This document shows, in pieces, positions 12,431 through 23,845 of a stretch of DNA of 64,000 nt. A program made the translations under genes and the position numbers. Each line of letters starts with the position of its first letter. Positions within the stretch are counted from its first letter, which is position 1. The notes under the pieces were generated by a model. The model was not told the DNA's origin. It did no database searches and was given only the letters and a program-made list of their open reading frames with translations. Source of the DNA: Hygrocybe punicea (Eukaryota; Basidiomycota; Agaricomycetes; Agaricales; Hygrophoraceae); assembly GCA_963556145.1 (NCBI GenBank), contig OY744466.1:5146001-5210000 (forward strand), written 5' to 3'.

Positions 12431-12922
12431 AATAATTAGGAGTATATGGTAACCCCTTATATACAGCAATCAATTTTAAGCAAATATGAATGCAAATGAT
12501 CAACTATCACAATAATTATATGTGCTTGAATGCATTTATTTGGCCAGATAAGACATTGCAAACAGCTGCAAGTCTGCTTATCAATTATCAACTCCGCCTG
12601 GATATACCGGCGCCTCCCCGATTTCCTGATGGTACGCACTTGTAGGGTGTTTCACATCTCGCGCTCAATTTTAGCCCCACCAACACCAAACTTGGCCATA
12701 AGGCCAGACTACGGGCCCAGTCATAATCAGTCATTACATGTCTTGGCCAATATTTATCGGAGCGGCCACGCCCGCAGTCCACAAGTCGCAGCATTGCTAT
12801 TAGTATTCGGGGACTGCGCAACATTCGCCTGAGTGAATAAATTCAACGACGGCACCCAATTCACACCCCAACTTTATCTTGCAGTCTTCGTCAACCCAAG
12901 CTACTAGTACTAGTAATCAAAC

Positions 12923-14613
12923 ATGGAGGATGAAATAGCGGCTATCGTATGTGAAACCATTTTTTTTTCAATACTCTTTAAAGCCGGCTCATTTGGCACG
13001 TAGGTAATCGACAACGGTTCTGGCATGTGCAAGGCCGGCTGTACGTGATTCTCGTTTTTTCCTTTATATTTTCCATTACCGAATTCACCTCACCTTCCCT
13101 GCAGTCGCTGGTACGTGGATGTTTCGCACTAGAGTTTCAATCCGAATATTGACTTGCTTTGCTCAGGTGATGATGCTCCCCGTGCTGTATTTCCGTGAGT
13201 GTCGTCTCCGCCACCGACTTTGTTCACTGTCTCTAACACCATACTAGGTCAATCGTCGGCCGTCCTCGTCATGACGGTGTCATGGTTGGAATGGGTCGGA
13301 AGGATTCCTACGTCGGGTACGTAGCGTTCTTCCCGAACCACCCCACCATACTAAATATACATACTAGAGATGAAGCTCAATCCAAGCGAGGTATCCTCAC
13401 CTTAAAGTACCCCATCGAGCACGGTGTTGTCACGAACTGGGATGACATGGAAAAGATCTGGCATCATACTTTCTACAATGAGCTTCGCGTTGCTCCAGAG
13501 GAACATCCCATCCTTCTAACAGAAGCTCCTCTCAACCCGAAGGCGAACCGCGAAAAGATGACCCAGATTATGTTCGAGACCTTTAACTCTCCAGCCTTCT
13601 ACGTTTCCATTCAAGCCGTTCTGTCCCTTTACGCTTCCGGTCGCACCACGGGAATCGTGCTCGACTCCGGTGATGGTGTCACGCACACCGTTCCCATCTA
13701 CGAAGGATTTTCTTTGCCCCACGCCATCCTCCGTCTCGATCTCGCCGGGCGTGATCTGACTGATTACTTGATCAAGAACTTGATGGAAAGGGGGTACCGA
13801 TTCACGACTACGGCCGAGCGTGAAATCGTCAGAGACATCAAAGAGAAGCTCTGCTATGTCGCGCTTGACTTTGATCAGGAGCTCCAGACTGCCGCACAGT
13901 CGTCCGCGCTGGAGAAGAACTATGAATTACCCGACGGACAGGTTATAACGATCGGTAATGAACGGTTGGCGCATTTTTTTGCTGTACGCCGATATGAGCA
14001 AAATTTGCTGACACTTGTTGCCAGGTTCTGCGCTCCGGAGGCTTTGTTCCAACCAGCCTTCCTCGGTCATGAATCTGCTGGCATTCACGAGACCACGTAA
14101 GCAAACCCTTTCTTTTGAGGGAGCGGAGAGATTGATGACGGAGGCTATAGATACAATTCCATTTTCAAGTGCGACCTCGATATTCGTCGTGATCTTTATG
14201 GCAACGTTGTGCTTTCTGGTGGTACTACGATGTTCCCCGGTATCACCGATCGTTTGCAGAAGGAGCTGACGGCGATGGCGCCGTCCAGCATGAAGGTTTG
14301 TCAACCATCGTTTTTTTTAAATACACATTCACGATGTGACGGAAAGAACGCTAAACTGCATGCTAACTCCTCCCTCCTCCCCCCAGGTCAAAACCGTCGC
14401 ACCTCCCGAGAGGAAGTACTCCGTGTGGATCGGTGGATCGATTCTTGCGTCCCTCAGCACCTTCCAGAATATGTGGTGCTCCAAGCAAGAGTACGACGAG
14501 TGTGGCCCTGGCATCGTCCACCGCAGTGCGTACAACCCCCATTTTCAAATACTTCAACCATCGCTCATATTTGATTCCCCATACAATTTTTTGTTCCACA
14601 AGAATGCTTCTGA
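12923..14613 (+). CDS. act1: Actin, complete ten-exon gene
   Basis: Ten exons (12923-12946, 13004-13040, 13105-13110, 13167-13194, 13248-13316, 13368-13964, 14025-14096, 14151-14295, 14387-14525, 14603-14613) total 1128 nt, exactly 375 codons plus stop, the canonical actin length. Every junction is GT-AG and the protein is actin throughout, from MEDEIAA to the terminal HRKCF. Exon 3 is a 6-nt microexon (TCGCTG) supplying part of Phe-Ala-Gly. Actin is the cytoplasmic ATPase that polymerises into filaments; the nucleotide-site motif [10 protein letters not shown] is intact. Unusual residues: Asp41 and Arg49 in the DNase-I loop region, where Gln is usual at both, and Cys256 (codon TGC) where actins have Arg. 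The second copy at 35411 keeps Arg at that codon. It could be the main actin or a diverging paralogue. Confidence 0.93.
13105..13110 (+). other. 6-nt actin microexon
   Basis: TCGCTG, preceded by ...ccctGCAG and followed by GTACGT. It is needed to restore KAGFAGDDAPR between exons 2 and 4; without it the frame is kept but two conserved residues are lost. The homologous hexamer in the pseudogene copy is TCACTG. Confidence 0.85.
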
Positions 14614-15194
14614 TGGTGAAAAAGAAACATCTCATACGTACACAATTTCTTAGAGCTTTCAAGTCGTGTGATGATCCTTTTTTTTGCTTGCTCCTGTCGT
14701 TCCTATTTGTTTTTATCGGATAATTATCCTTGAAGCTTGAAGCTTGAAGGATGCTTGTACCGCACAAGTCAAACAGTGCATATTGATAAGAATGTTACTA
14801 CATGGAACAAAAATGATCAGATATCGCGTCTTAGACCGTGTCCATGTGGTGAGCACCATTGGCACCCTTGTTTCGCTACCGTCATCGTCGCCATCATCCT
14901 GCTGCTGCCAGTTGGCAGTAGAGGTTGCTGCCATCATTGTTGTTGCCTTGCTGCTCTACGGCTGTGGCTGCTGTTGTCATTGCTGACTTCATTGTCGTTG
15001 CTGCCATCGGTTTCTGGCCTTGTCCTCAGCATCCTTACCCCCATCTGAGGCAGCCCATGGTAGTTCACTCTGCAATGGAGAGCATTCAAATCTTCAATCA
15101 CGGTTGTTGAGTTTAGGGAAGATTGAAGATTGCAGTCATCATGACTGTCATGGACGGTGTTTGATGCCATCCTGCGGCTTCCTGCCATCATCTC
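14614..15194. repeat. Actin downstream region and trinucleotide-rich repeat
   Basis: About 14614-14780 is the actin 3' flank and is duplicated at 37125-37295, including the direct repeat gaagcttgaagcttgaag. From 14870 the DNA is rich in CATCGTCGCC / GTTGTTGCTGC trinucleotides. The block 15025-15085 (catccttacccccatctgagg ... gtagttcactctgcaatgga) is repeated near 39395-39455. No gene is supported. Confidence 0.6.
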
Positions 15195-15589
15195 CATCAG
15201 GAAAACTCAATTCCACTTAATTTCACTTTATTCTGTCTTACAAGTCTTGTTTCAAGGAGGATCTCACCCTTTTTTCAAGAAAATCCCTTAATGCATCTTA
15301 CGTCACATAAAATTGAAAATCAAGACACTTTAAGATGACATCAAGTAAACTAAGATATCAAGTCAATGATGATTGTTATTGCTTGTTCACTTCAGAGTCT
15401 CTCTTGAGTCATCTTAATGTATCTTGATGTCTTGATGTTGAAATTTATATGGTGTAAGACATATTAAGAAATTTTCTTGAAAAAAGGGTGTGACCCTCCT
15501 TGAAACAAGACTTATATAACAGAATAAGACAAATAAGACAAAATTAAGTGAAATTAAGTGAAATTAAGTGAAATTGAGTTTTCCTGATG
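15195..15589. mobile_element. MITE with long terminal inverted repeats (CATCAGGAAAACTCAATT)
   Basis: The first and last roughly 95 bp are imperfect inverted repeats, including CATCAGGAAAACTCAATT at the ends and ccttgtttcaaggaggRTc/ccctttttttcaagaaaat-like blocks inside. The right arm has a triplicated aaattaagtg. No coding capacity. Possible 3-bp flanking repeat CTC. Related termini occur at 7172, 12629 and 58862, so this is a family. Confidence 0.75.
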
Positions 15590-15689
15590 CTCATTGTCGT
15601 TCCGAGGTATCACCCCAGCCATCTCCATTGATGTACGCTGGCCCGCCTAAGGTGGTTCAATTGAATCCCTGGCCACTGTGGTCCTTGTA

Positions 15690-15925
15690 GCAGACCAAGA
15701 TTTGCTAGTTCCCTTGGCATGCTGTTTGCATCTGGAAATCTCGCTGAAGCACATGATCAGTTCAAGAATGATCATTTTTGTAACAAATTTTGTCACTATT
15801 TTGACTTGCCTACCAGATACAGAGTTCACAGTGGCTGCACCCGAAGGTGCTGAACCCATTTGTGATAGGTACGAGACTTCAGGCTCTTCATTGATAAACA
15901 TACTGGTAGGACAACCCAGATGCAG
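15690..15925 (+). repeat. Dispersed repeat, copy 1 (inverted match at 40035-40270)
   Basis: About 235 bp, nearly the same as the reverse complement of 40035-40270 (shared sequence includes ctagttcccttggcatgctg and acgagacttcaggctcttca). One frame reads ASGNLAEAHDQF and YETSGSSL in both copies, suggesting a scrap of a formerly coding element. The source family is not recognised. Confidence 0.7.
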
Positions 15926-16594
15926 TCCTCATGAACCCCATCACCATGTCATCCCTATCTCCCACCATCCCACCTCTCACCTCTCATGGGTCCCACAAAA
16001 ACCATGGGAATTGGACTAACAAAAGGCACGCTAAAAGACAATGACAACAACGATGAACCCACCTCCGTTGCCAGGCATGTTTTTCTTCTCCCAAAAATCA
16101 CTGATTACTTCATTCTAGATTGGTAACATGAATAAAAACCACGACAATGACCATGAAAACCATGCTGCCCACTGGCAGCCCTCACAGCCCTCAAGTCATG
16201 CCACCTTCACCTTCAACTCCCAGCGTCTCTCAACTGCCAACGATGAATGGCAGCCAAGATGTGGGTTTGAGCAGGAGGGGATGGCACACCCATCTCCCAC
16301 TGCAAAATGTATGTCTGTATCTATTCGCTGATTTTCATTGCTAACTTAGAGGACCACAGCTTCAATGCCACACTCCAATACCATCACCGTCACTGTGTGC
16401 ATGAGGTTGCAAGCACCAGGTCTGCCATACCATATTGGCTGGTGACCGTGGCTATGGTTATGGCTAGGCAGAACATCGGGCACCTATAGTTCCATTCTGT
16501 CTACCCAACATGCTGCCTTGCCGATTTGCGTGTAAGTTACCCCATCCTATATGGATCTAGGTGTGTCACTTTTTTTTATTTATGCTACAGATAT

Positions 16595-18948
16595 TAGTGA
16601 TGGACAGGTCCGGTTCGGTCTGGTTCTCAGCCAAATTTGTGAACCCCGGACCGAACCTCAGGTCCGGTTCTACTTAAGTACAGAACCCTGGACCAAACCA
16701 TCAGTTCTGGTTCTTTCAGGTCCGGTTCTGGTTCAGGCTTCATAGAACCAAGAACCAAACCTTACATGTAAGTATATTTTTGCATTTTTCGTTTTTCAGC
16801 TTACACTCAGGTCGCAGGTAGTAAAACAACCATGTATTTAATTAATATATTGTTAAAGAAAAATTATAGAGTGCCCCCACCCCGCCTCGCCTCACAGTCA
16901 CAGACTCCTGCCATTCACGCTGCCTGCTATTGCAACTTGCCACCCCCATCTGCCGCCATTCACTGTCCGTTCACTCCATTGGGTGTGAGCGCTGGCCACC
17001 GGCGCTTGAGCGAAGGGGGTGGTTGCTGCTGTGGTTGTTGCCGCTGCTGCGATTACTGCCGTTGCTGTTGCTGCTGCCATAGCCATAGCCGTTGGGTTTC
17101 GTGCCATAGTCACTGTGGTCTGTAGTCACGTGGGTCTTGACGTGTCCATTGTTGTTTCCATATCCATTGCCATTACCATTAGCATTGGAGGCGTTGATGG
17201 TGGCGTTGGCATTGTGGCTGGTGTGGTGGTGGTGGTGGGTGGTTATCGTTGCTAACTCTCCGCTAGAAAAAAGTAATAGATAAATTAACCAAAAAAGAGG
17301 ACTTACTATTTATTGCAATACCGGCAACCCCTGCCGCCATTTGCCATCCATTCACGCCATTGGGGGTGAGTGCTAGCCACCAGCATCTGAGCAAAGGGGC
17401 CGGGTGCTGCTGCCATTGTGGTTCGTGCTGTAGCCGATGCCAATTCCATTAGCATGCATTGGTGTTGGTGTTGGTGTTGGTGTTGGCGTTGTGGGGTTGC
17501 TGGTGGTAGTGGTGGTGGTGGTGGCGGTGGGATGGATTGCTGCTGGCATTGCTAACTCACGCCTAGCGCAGTAAGTAACTAAAAGTTAAAGTTAGTTGAA
17601 GTACATGAAATACCTAAAAAATGGGACTTATCTTAAGCAGAACAGTTCGCCGCAAACTGTTCTGCTCATCAGGGTGCGAATTGTTGCCAGCATCCGAGTT
17701 TCCGTTGTTGTTGAGGGGGTGGGGAGTGGGAGTGTGGTGGGAGGTGGGAAGCGAGTTCATCTTCAACAGTTCAACAAGTTGTTGTGCTGTTGGGCATGAC
17801 ATGACATGTCACGGTACTAGTGATGGTCAGGTTCGGTTCGGTTCGGTTCAGGCCAAAAAAATCTGAACCTTGAACTGAACCTGAGGTTCGGTTCAGCTCA
17901 TATGCTGAACCTTGAACTGAACCCTTGGTTCAGGTTCAGATAGGTTCAGTTCTGGTTCAGGCCAGGCTGAACCTGAACTGAACCTGTGAAAATACAAGTA
18001 TGCTAGCTAATCAATTTTCTCAATCCAAATTTTTCCTTTATTTCCTACCACTCTACGTTGTTGTTGTGCTAATGGTTTGACTCCTCAATTACATGTACTG
18101 TGTCCATGTTCACTGTGAATAAATCAATAGAATCTTGTGTTAGATGTGTCTGAAGCACAGTAAGCATGAAATATCCTGGACAACTGTTCAGATGGTCATT
18201 GCAAATGTTTTGCTGTATTTTAACTTGAAATCAGTATAACTGAATCACACAACATGGCATCCTAGGCTGAATTTCAACTTTACATTTTAAAATATATTTA
18301 AGTTTGCAAATATTCATGTTACAGAAGCACTAATTGCAACCATATAAACTCTAACTAATCTAGATTCTATTATTAATGGTGCTTAAATTTCAAGTCAGTA
18401 AATAGTTGGACCAAAACTAAGTCTCTACTCAGCAGAAATTAGATTAATATGTGAAAGATTAGGTTCAGGTTCAAACCAGTTTGAACCAGGTTCACAAGAT
18501 TCCGTCCTTGACTGAACCTTGAACTGAACCTAAGGTTCGGTTCAGGCATTACCCCAAACCTTGAACTGAACTTAGGTTCGGTTCATGTAGGTTCAGGTTC
18601 GAACCCAGGTTCAGAACTGAACTGTACCATCACTACACAGTACACTTGTTTTGGACACCAGTTTGGACTGGTGTAGTAGGGACTAGGGGTCCCTACTGGT
18701 GCCTCAGTGGTCTCAGGGTGGTGTGACAAGCTGAAGTCTCATAAGCTATCTACACAAAAGGTAGTAGTGGGGCACTACCCACTACTACACCGGTCCGAAT
18801 GGGTTCTGGACCACAGAAAAACACGTGAACGTGGAACTGGACTTCAGGTCCGGTTCATGCCTGGCCTCGAACCTGGACCCGAACCATGGTTCAGTTCTCA
18901 TTGGTTCAGGTTCGAACCACAGTTCCGAACCAGAGCTGTCCATCACTA
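16595..18948. mobile_element. hAT-like non-autonomous element with perfect 8-bp target duplication
   Basis: Ends TAGTGATGGACAG (16595) and CTGTCCATCACTA (to 18948), followed inward by GGTTCGGT/CCGGTTC-rich arms. Flanking octamers ACAGATAT at 16587-16594 and 18949-18956 are identical. The interior has GTTGTTGCCGCTGCTGC- and GGTGTTGG-type runs and no intact transposase. A second element of the same kind sits inside at 17818-18635. The 8-bp duplication and TAGTG ends place it with hAT. Confidence 0.85.
17818..18635. mobile_element. Nested hAT-like element, 818 bp
   Basis: Ends TAGTGATGGTCAGG and GTACCATCACTA, with arms dominated by GAACCTGAACTGAACC-type repeats. Flanking octamers are CACGGTAC (17810-17817) and CACAGTAC (18636-18643), one mismatch. 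It lies wholly inside the element at 16595-18948 and must be the later insertion. The interior is AT-rich and non-coding. Confidence 0.8.
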
Positions 18949-19419
18949 ACAGATATCCAATTGTGCTGCTATACCACCACATGCCGTTTGCCATCCAGCA
19001 GCCCACCACGTCTCTATACCATCACCTTGGCTACCACAACACTAATCGCCGCAGTACCCAACTGTTTCCGTTTCCCCAATCAGTTCCATTAAAATGAGTC
19101 AGAGCAAGGAGTGAGGGGAGGCATATCTTGAGCTTCCTGAATGTGATTGACCCACATGGGTGTTTTGTCTCCAATAGCTCCCCCAACCTTTGCATATCTC
19201 AAGCTGTCATGATATATAGTTGAAAATATAGGATACTGAGGGCCACAATGTGAGCTTGGCACAACTGTACAGAAATATTGTACCTTTGTGAAGACATCGC
19301 CGTAGTACTCCCTGCAGGGGTTGGAGCACTGTTTGCAGTATTTAGCAAGTGTATTTGGCATTGGATCCAATATGTGGGTTAGAAGTGAAGTTTTTAGACC
19401 TCGCTTGTCCAACACGTAT

Positions 19420-20570
19420 GAGTCCCATGTCTCTCCACTCTGACATCTCCAGGGCCTCCTTCCTTTCCCTTTCTCCACTCTGGCCCACCCCCCATACCCT
19501 CTTTTACTGATTGTTGTTTGTGCCTTGGGCTTCTCAACTCCATTTCCAACACTCCAGTCCCACCTGATCACAGGACAGGCCTAGCCTTGATACGGAACCA
19601 CAACACTCCTTTCCTTCTCTCTGCTCTGGCCCACCCTACCCTCTTTTTTTACTGATTGCTGTTTGTGCCTTGGGCTTCTTGACTCCACTTCCAACACTTC
19701 AGTCCCACCCGATCACAGGACAGGCCTAGCCTTGATATGGAACCACAACCTTCCTTTCCCTCTCTCTGCTTTGGCCCATCCTTTGTAACTCTGTTTTTAC
19801 TGACTGCTGTTTGTGCCTTAGGCTTCTTGGCTCCACTTCGATCATGGGCAATCTGACTTTAGTTTTTTGTCTGAGATGTGTCTGGGCTGCTTTACTGACT
19901 GCTGTTCATGCTTTAGGCTTCATCGGCTCTGCTTATGATACCCCAGTCCCACCTGGGGCCTAGCCTCAGAGATCCTGAGCCTGGCCAACATGCTACAGTA
20001 TCCTGGGGTAACACACAGCCTCGCGTTACCTGGTTGATACCAATCAGGGCACTAGCTTCATTGCCAGGTCCAAGTTCATGTGTTCATGACTCAAATTTCG
20101 ACTTGGTGAGCCTGGCTTTGCCTGTTTTTCTGTCACTGACTAACAACGCTCAGTGTATATGTAACATTCCAGTGAAATGATGCTGCAACAATGCACTTGA
20201 CTCACCCAATTATAGAACCTAGCCTCAGAGTTCCTAAGCTTGGCCAACATGCTTGATCCCAAACCATAACCTTCCTTTCCCTCTCTTTGCTTTGGCCCAC
20301 CCTCTGTATCCTCTTTACTGACTGCTGTTTGTGCCTTAGGCTTTGTTGGCTCCACTTCTGAGAATCCAGTCCCCTAGCCTCAGAGATCCTGAGCTCGGCC
20401 AACATGCTACAGTATCTTGATCCCAAACTACAACCTTCATTTTCCTCTCTCCACTCTGGCCCACCCACCATACCCTCTTTTTACAAACTGCTGTTCATGC
20501 CTTAGGCTTCTCAGCTCCACTTCCGACACTCCAGTCCCACCCGATCACAAGGCCTAGCCTCAGAGATTCT
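19420..20570. repeat. Tandem degenerate repeat, unit about 150 bp
   Basis: The module 'ctctggcccacc - cctcttttactgattgctgtttgtgcct - ggcttcttgactccac - cagtcccacc - gatcacaggacaggcctagcct' recurs from 19470, 19620 and 19770 and again near 20290 and 20455, with variable linkers. Open frames in it only mirror the repeat. Confidence 0.75.
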
Positions 20571-20648
20571 GATGCTTCTAGTGCCACATTATCCATTTAG
20601 CAGCTATGAATCAATGACTCCATAAATTTCTCCAACTCCCAGTTCTCT

Positions 20649-23600
20649 ATGCCAAGCCACCGCACATCCAATCGAATCCCAGACTCCTCTGAAGGAGAAG
20701 ACTCAGAACATAATGTCTTTGAGGGGCCCTCACAGCCTTGTCGCCCTCACCAGGTTAATCTTCACCTGCCAGCATACAGGAGATGCCTTGAGACTGAACA
20801 GTCTCGCCACCAGGCACAGGAAGAAATCAACATTGCTCTTTCTGACGAGACCCCCAGCAGACTGGTAAGTACACAAGTATGATAGCTTGTTTCCCTCTCA
20901 CACCAGTCAACAGATCTCTGCTGCTAATTTGCAGGCCGGTCCTTCAAATACCAGCACTGCTGCTCCATCCACCAGCAGCACAGCAGCCCCTCTCCCCGAC
21001 ATGGGCAGCACTTCTCGCACATCTCATACAACTGCTCATGATACCCTCTATTTTTTCAAATGTGGAGACAAGGCTGATCCGAATTCTTTCACTGTTTGTA
21101 AACCTTGCAAGTATGTCATTCCCTTTGCTCTTTGAGTACAGCTTTAGACCATTTACAGAGCGACACATGACGCCAATCCAACTACTTTTGAGGGCTGATT
21201 TCAGTTTCAGACATCCACAAGCAATACATCACTGAGTGTTCACCTTGAGAAATTCCACTCTGAGGAGTATATGCAGCTTTCTCAAGAGGGTAAATGAAAA
21301 ATGCAGCTCACCAAGGTCAAGAAAGCTGCAGATGCAGCATCATCCAACCCAGACCCAAATGCCAATCCCAGACATCCATGCCCTGCATTCTCGCCACAAA
21401 CATTCCTTCGAACTCTTGTTAATTTCATTGTCACCGATTATCAGGTACATTAAACTTAATTCGATGTTTTGTTTCTCACTCTGCTACTCCAAGTCGATTA
21501 ACATCATTGAGTTTCATGAATTCCATGACCTCCTCCTCGTCTTGCGTGAAGACTTACAGGAGAAGGACATCCCTCACCGAACAAAGCTTCGCGAGTCCAT
21601 TATAAAAGCATGGGAAAAATGGTTTTCAACCTTGCGGAGAGACCTCATGGTATCTTTCATTCATCTTACACTTGTCTTTTCATTTCACCCAATTTCTGTT
21701 AGCAGGCTCTCGGCAGGATTAGTTTTATGGCCAATGTGTGGTCTGACCAAAATCTTTGATTGTACCTATGCATCACAGCACACTGGCTTGCAAGAGACAA
21801 GATGACCAAGATTATTGTTTTGAGAAGCACACTCATTGCTTTCCACCATCTCCACAGCAGCCATGATGGAAAGACCATGGCGGACACAGTTCTTCGTCTT
21901 CTGGATCATGCAGGTATTATGGTTAATGTGAGTGCATGCGAAATACTCACTAGCACTAGCACTTGATGACGTATTGTCAGGTTGGGCACTGGACCCTTGA
22001 CAATGCATCAAACAACACCACATTTATGTTGGAGCTCGGGAAGCTCTCACACGAGTGTGACATATCTTTTGACCATATTGATAGAAGGATCATGTGCTTT
22101 CCACATGTGGTCAACATTTGCTGTCAGCACGTAATGAGCAGCCTCACCAATGCCACACTTGCAGACACCAATGATTTTGTTGTAAGCCCTGCCCCCAACA
22201 TTCCTACATGTTAGACATTTGAAGATGCAGTCGATCATGACCCCATTGCACTTGGGTGTAACATCGTCCGTGTTCTCTGAAGCTCAGGCCAGCGGCATGA
22301 TAGACTAGCAGAGATTATTCGTGACGGCAATGCAAAGGGATGGTTCACAAGTGGACGTCCACCTCAAGTTATACAGCTGAAACCACAGCAACTTCTGCAG
22401 GATGTCAAAACACACTGGGATTATGTTTATTTTATGCTCTGGCATCTATGTGATTTGTGCCTGGTACGTCATCATATTATTTCATGTAGATCCTGGCAAG
22501 TAATCCATATACTAGGCATTGGAATATTTCTTTGCTTTGCCTGTCAACAAAAATGTGGTGAAGCATCAGATGACAAACATGGAGTGGTCTGTATTGTCAG
22601 ATTTCAAAGTCGTCCTTGAGGTTCATGTCAGATTGAATACCTAGGAATAAAAATTGACCACAGTGTCCTTACCACATCCAACAAATCATGTCTCATGATT
22701 CATACCCTATCCTCACCAGTGCAATTCCAGCATTTGAGGCATTTATGACATGCTGGGAGACCCTTTGTGATAAGCACCTACAGCTCAAGAAATGGATTGA
22801 TGTTGGATTAAAATGGGCAACCGAGTATTATGCATGCATGGACCATACCAGCACATACATCATCACAATGCATAAGTTCTTTTGTTTATCAGTTCCCAAT
22901 GCCATAATGAAAGGTTATATTCTTCAGTGCTCAATCCATCTATCTGGCTGACTTGGATCAGCAACCACTGGGATGACAACTATATCAATGATGCTAAAGA
23001 AAAGATCAGGCAAACTGTAGGATTAACTGTTATCTTTGTTCGTGGTGCAATTAATGTTTCTTAGATGATGGATTATTGCCAACAAGGCCTGCCCATTGCT
23101 ACAGGAACAGACCAAAGCCCTGATCTCATCTGTCAAGTCCCAGCGTACACAACCCTTGGAGAGCAGTACGGATTAGCAGATGACATGCACATTGCCAGCC
23201 CCAATATTCAAGATAAACAAACAATTGAACAAGAATTCCAGGCCTACATAACCTCTCCGGTTTCCAATGCCGCAACCAATATTATTAAGTTTTGGGAGGT
23301 ATGTGGTTCTAAAATGCATAATACATTCATTTGATACTAGAGCCCCTAGCTAAATGAGATGGTGTTCCCCACCCTCTTCAAGATGGCAGTGGGTTACCTT
23401 CCGATCCAAGCATCCACAGTGCCCTCCAAACAAGTTTTCTAATCCAGTGCCAAGATTAATACCAAGAAATGTAACCACATTACTCCTGTGCTTATGAAAG
23501 CATTACAGATGCTGAAATTTGTGCTAATAAAGGATCACTTTAGCTTCACACGGGGCTGGATTACTTCTGAGACTGTCATGAGTGATGAGGAACTGGCTGA

Positions 23601-23763
23601 GAACGTAGACCTTTTTGCTTTACTGCTCAAAGATGATGGTGATCATGAGGATGTCTTGGACACAATTATTCAGGATGTCGATGAAGACAACTTTCTGTAT
23701 AACTGGTATCTACTTCATACTGTAGACTGTATATGTGTTCTCTTGCTCTATATATATCATTGA
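20649..23763 (+). pseudogene. hAT transposase, decayed
   Basis: Fragments of a single hAT transposase lie in order across several frames. A BED-type zinc-finger start (FKCGDKADPNSFTVCKPCK, about 21050-21110) is followed by a central segment (FHDLLLVLREDLQEKDIPHR, about 21520-21600). Next comes the RNase-H-fold core with HWTLDNASNN and FDHIDRRIMCFPHVVN (about 21985-22125), and finally a C-terminal hATC dimerisation segment (FPTLFKMAVGYLPIQAS, about 23362-23412). Frameshifts and stops separate them (for example after 21720, about 22200-22320 and at 23340-23360), so no active enzyme can be made even allowing for introns. It may be the autonomous relative of the hAT-like elements nearby. Confidence 0.8.
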
Positions 23764-23845
23764 TTTTTGCTGCATACTGGGCTTGCTGATTCATTTCACA
23801 ATGCATTGATGCTGTTGAAATTCAACGGTTGAATCTTCATATCAC

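Larger units (their letters stand above)
10022..12629. mobile_element. Composite element with long diverged inverted ends
   Basis: Sequence from the left side (GCCGGTATATCCAGG at 10648, TATCTGGCCAAATAAATGCAT at about 10698, then a block at 10750-10840) recurs inverted at 12030-12629. The outer right end reads TTTCCTGATG, like other element termini in the window. The left arm is interrupted by the hAT-like element at 10048-10647; the right arm carries extra sequence including the 78-bp tandem repeat. No transposase is recognisable inside, so it would be non-autonomous. Boundaries are approximate. Confidence 0.55.

Noticed and set aside
16898..17255. Cys/Ala/Val-rich frames
   Set aside because: Products of GTTGCTGCTG-type repeats inside the hAT-like element 16595-18948.
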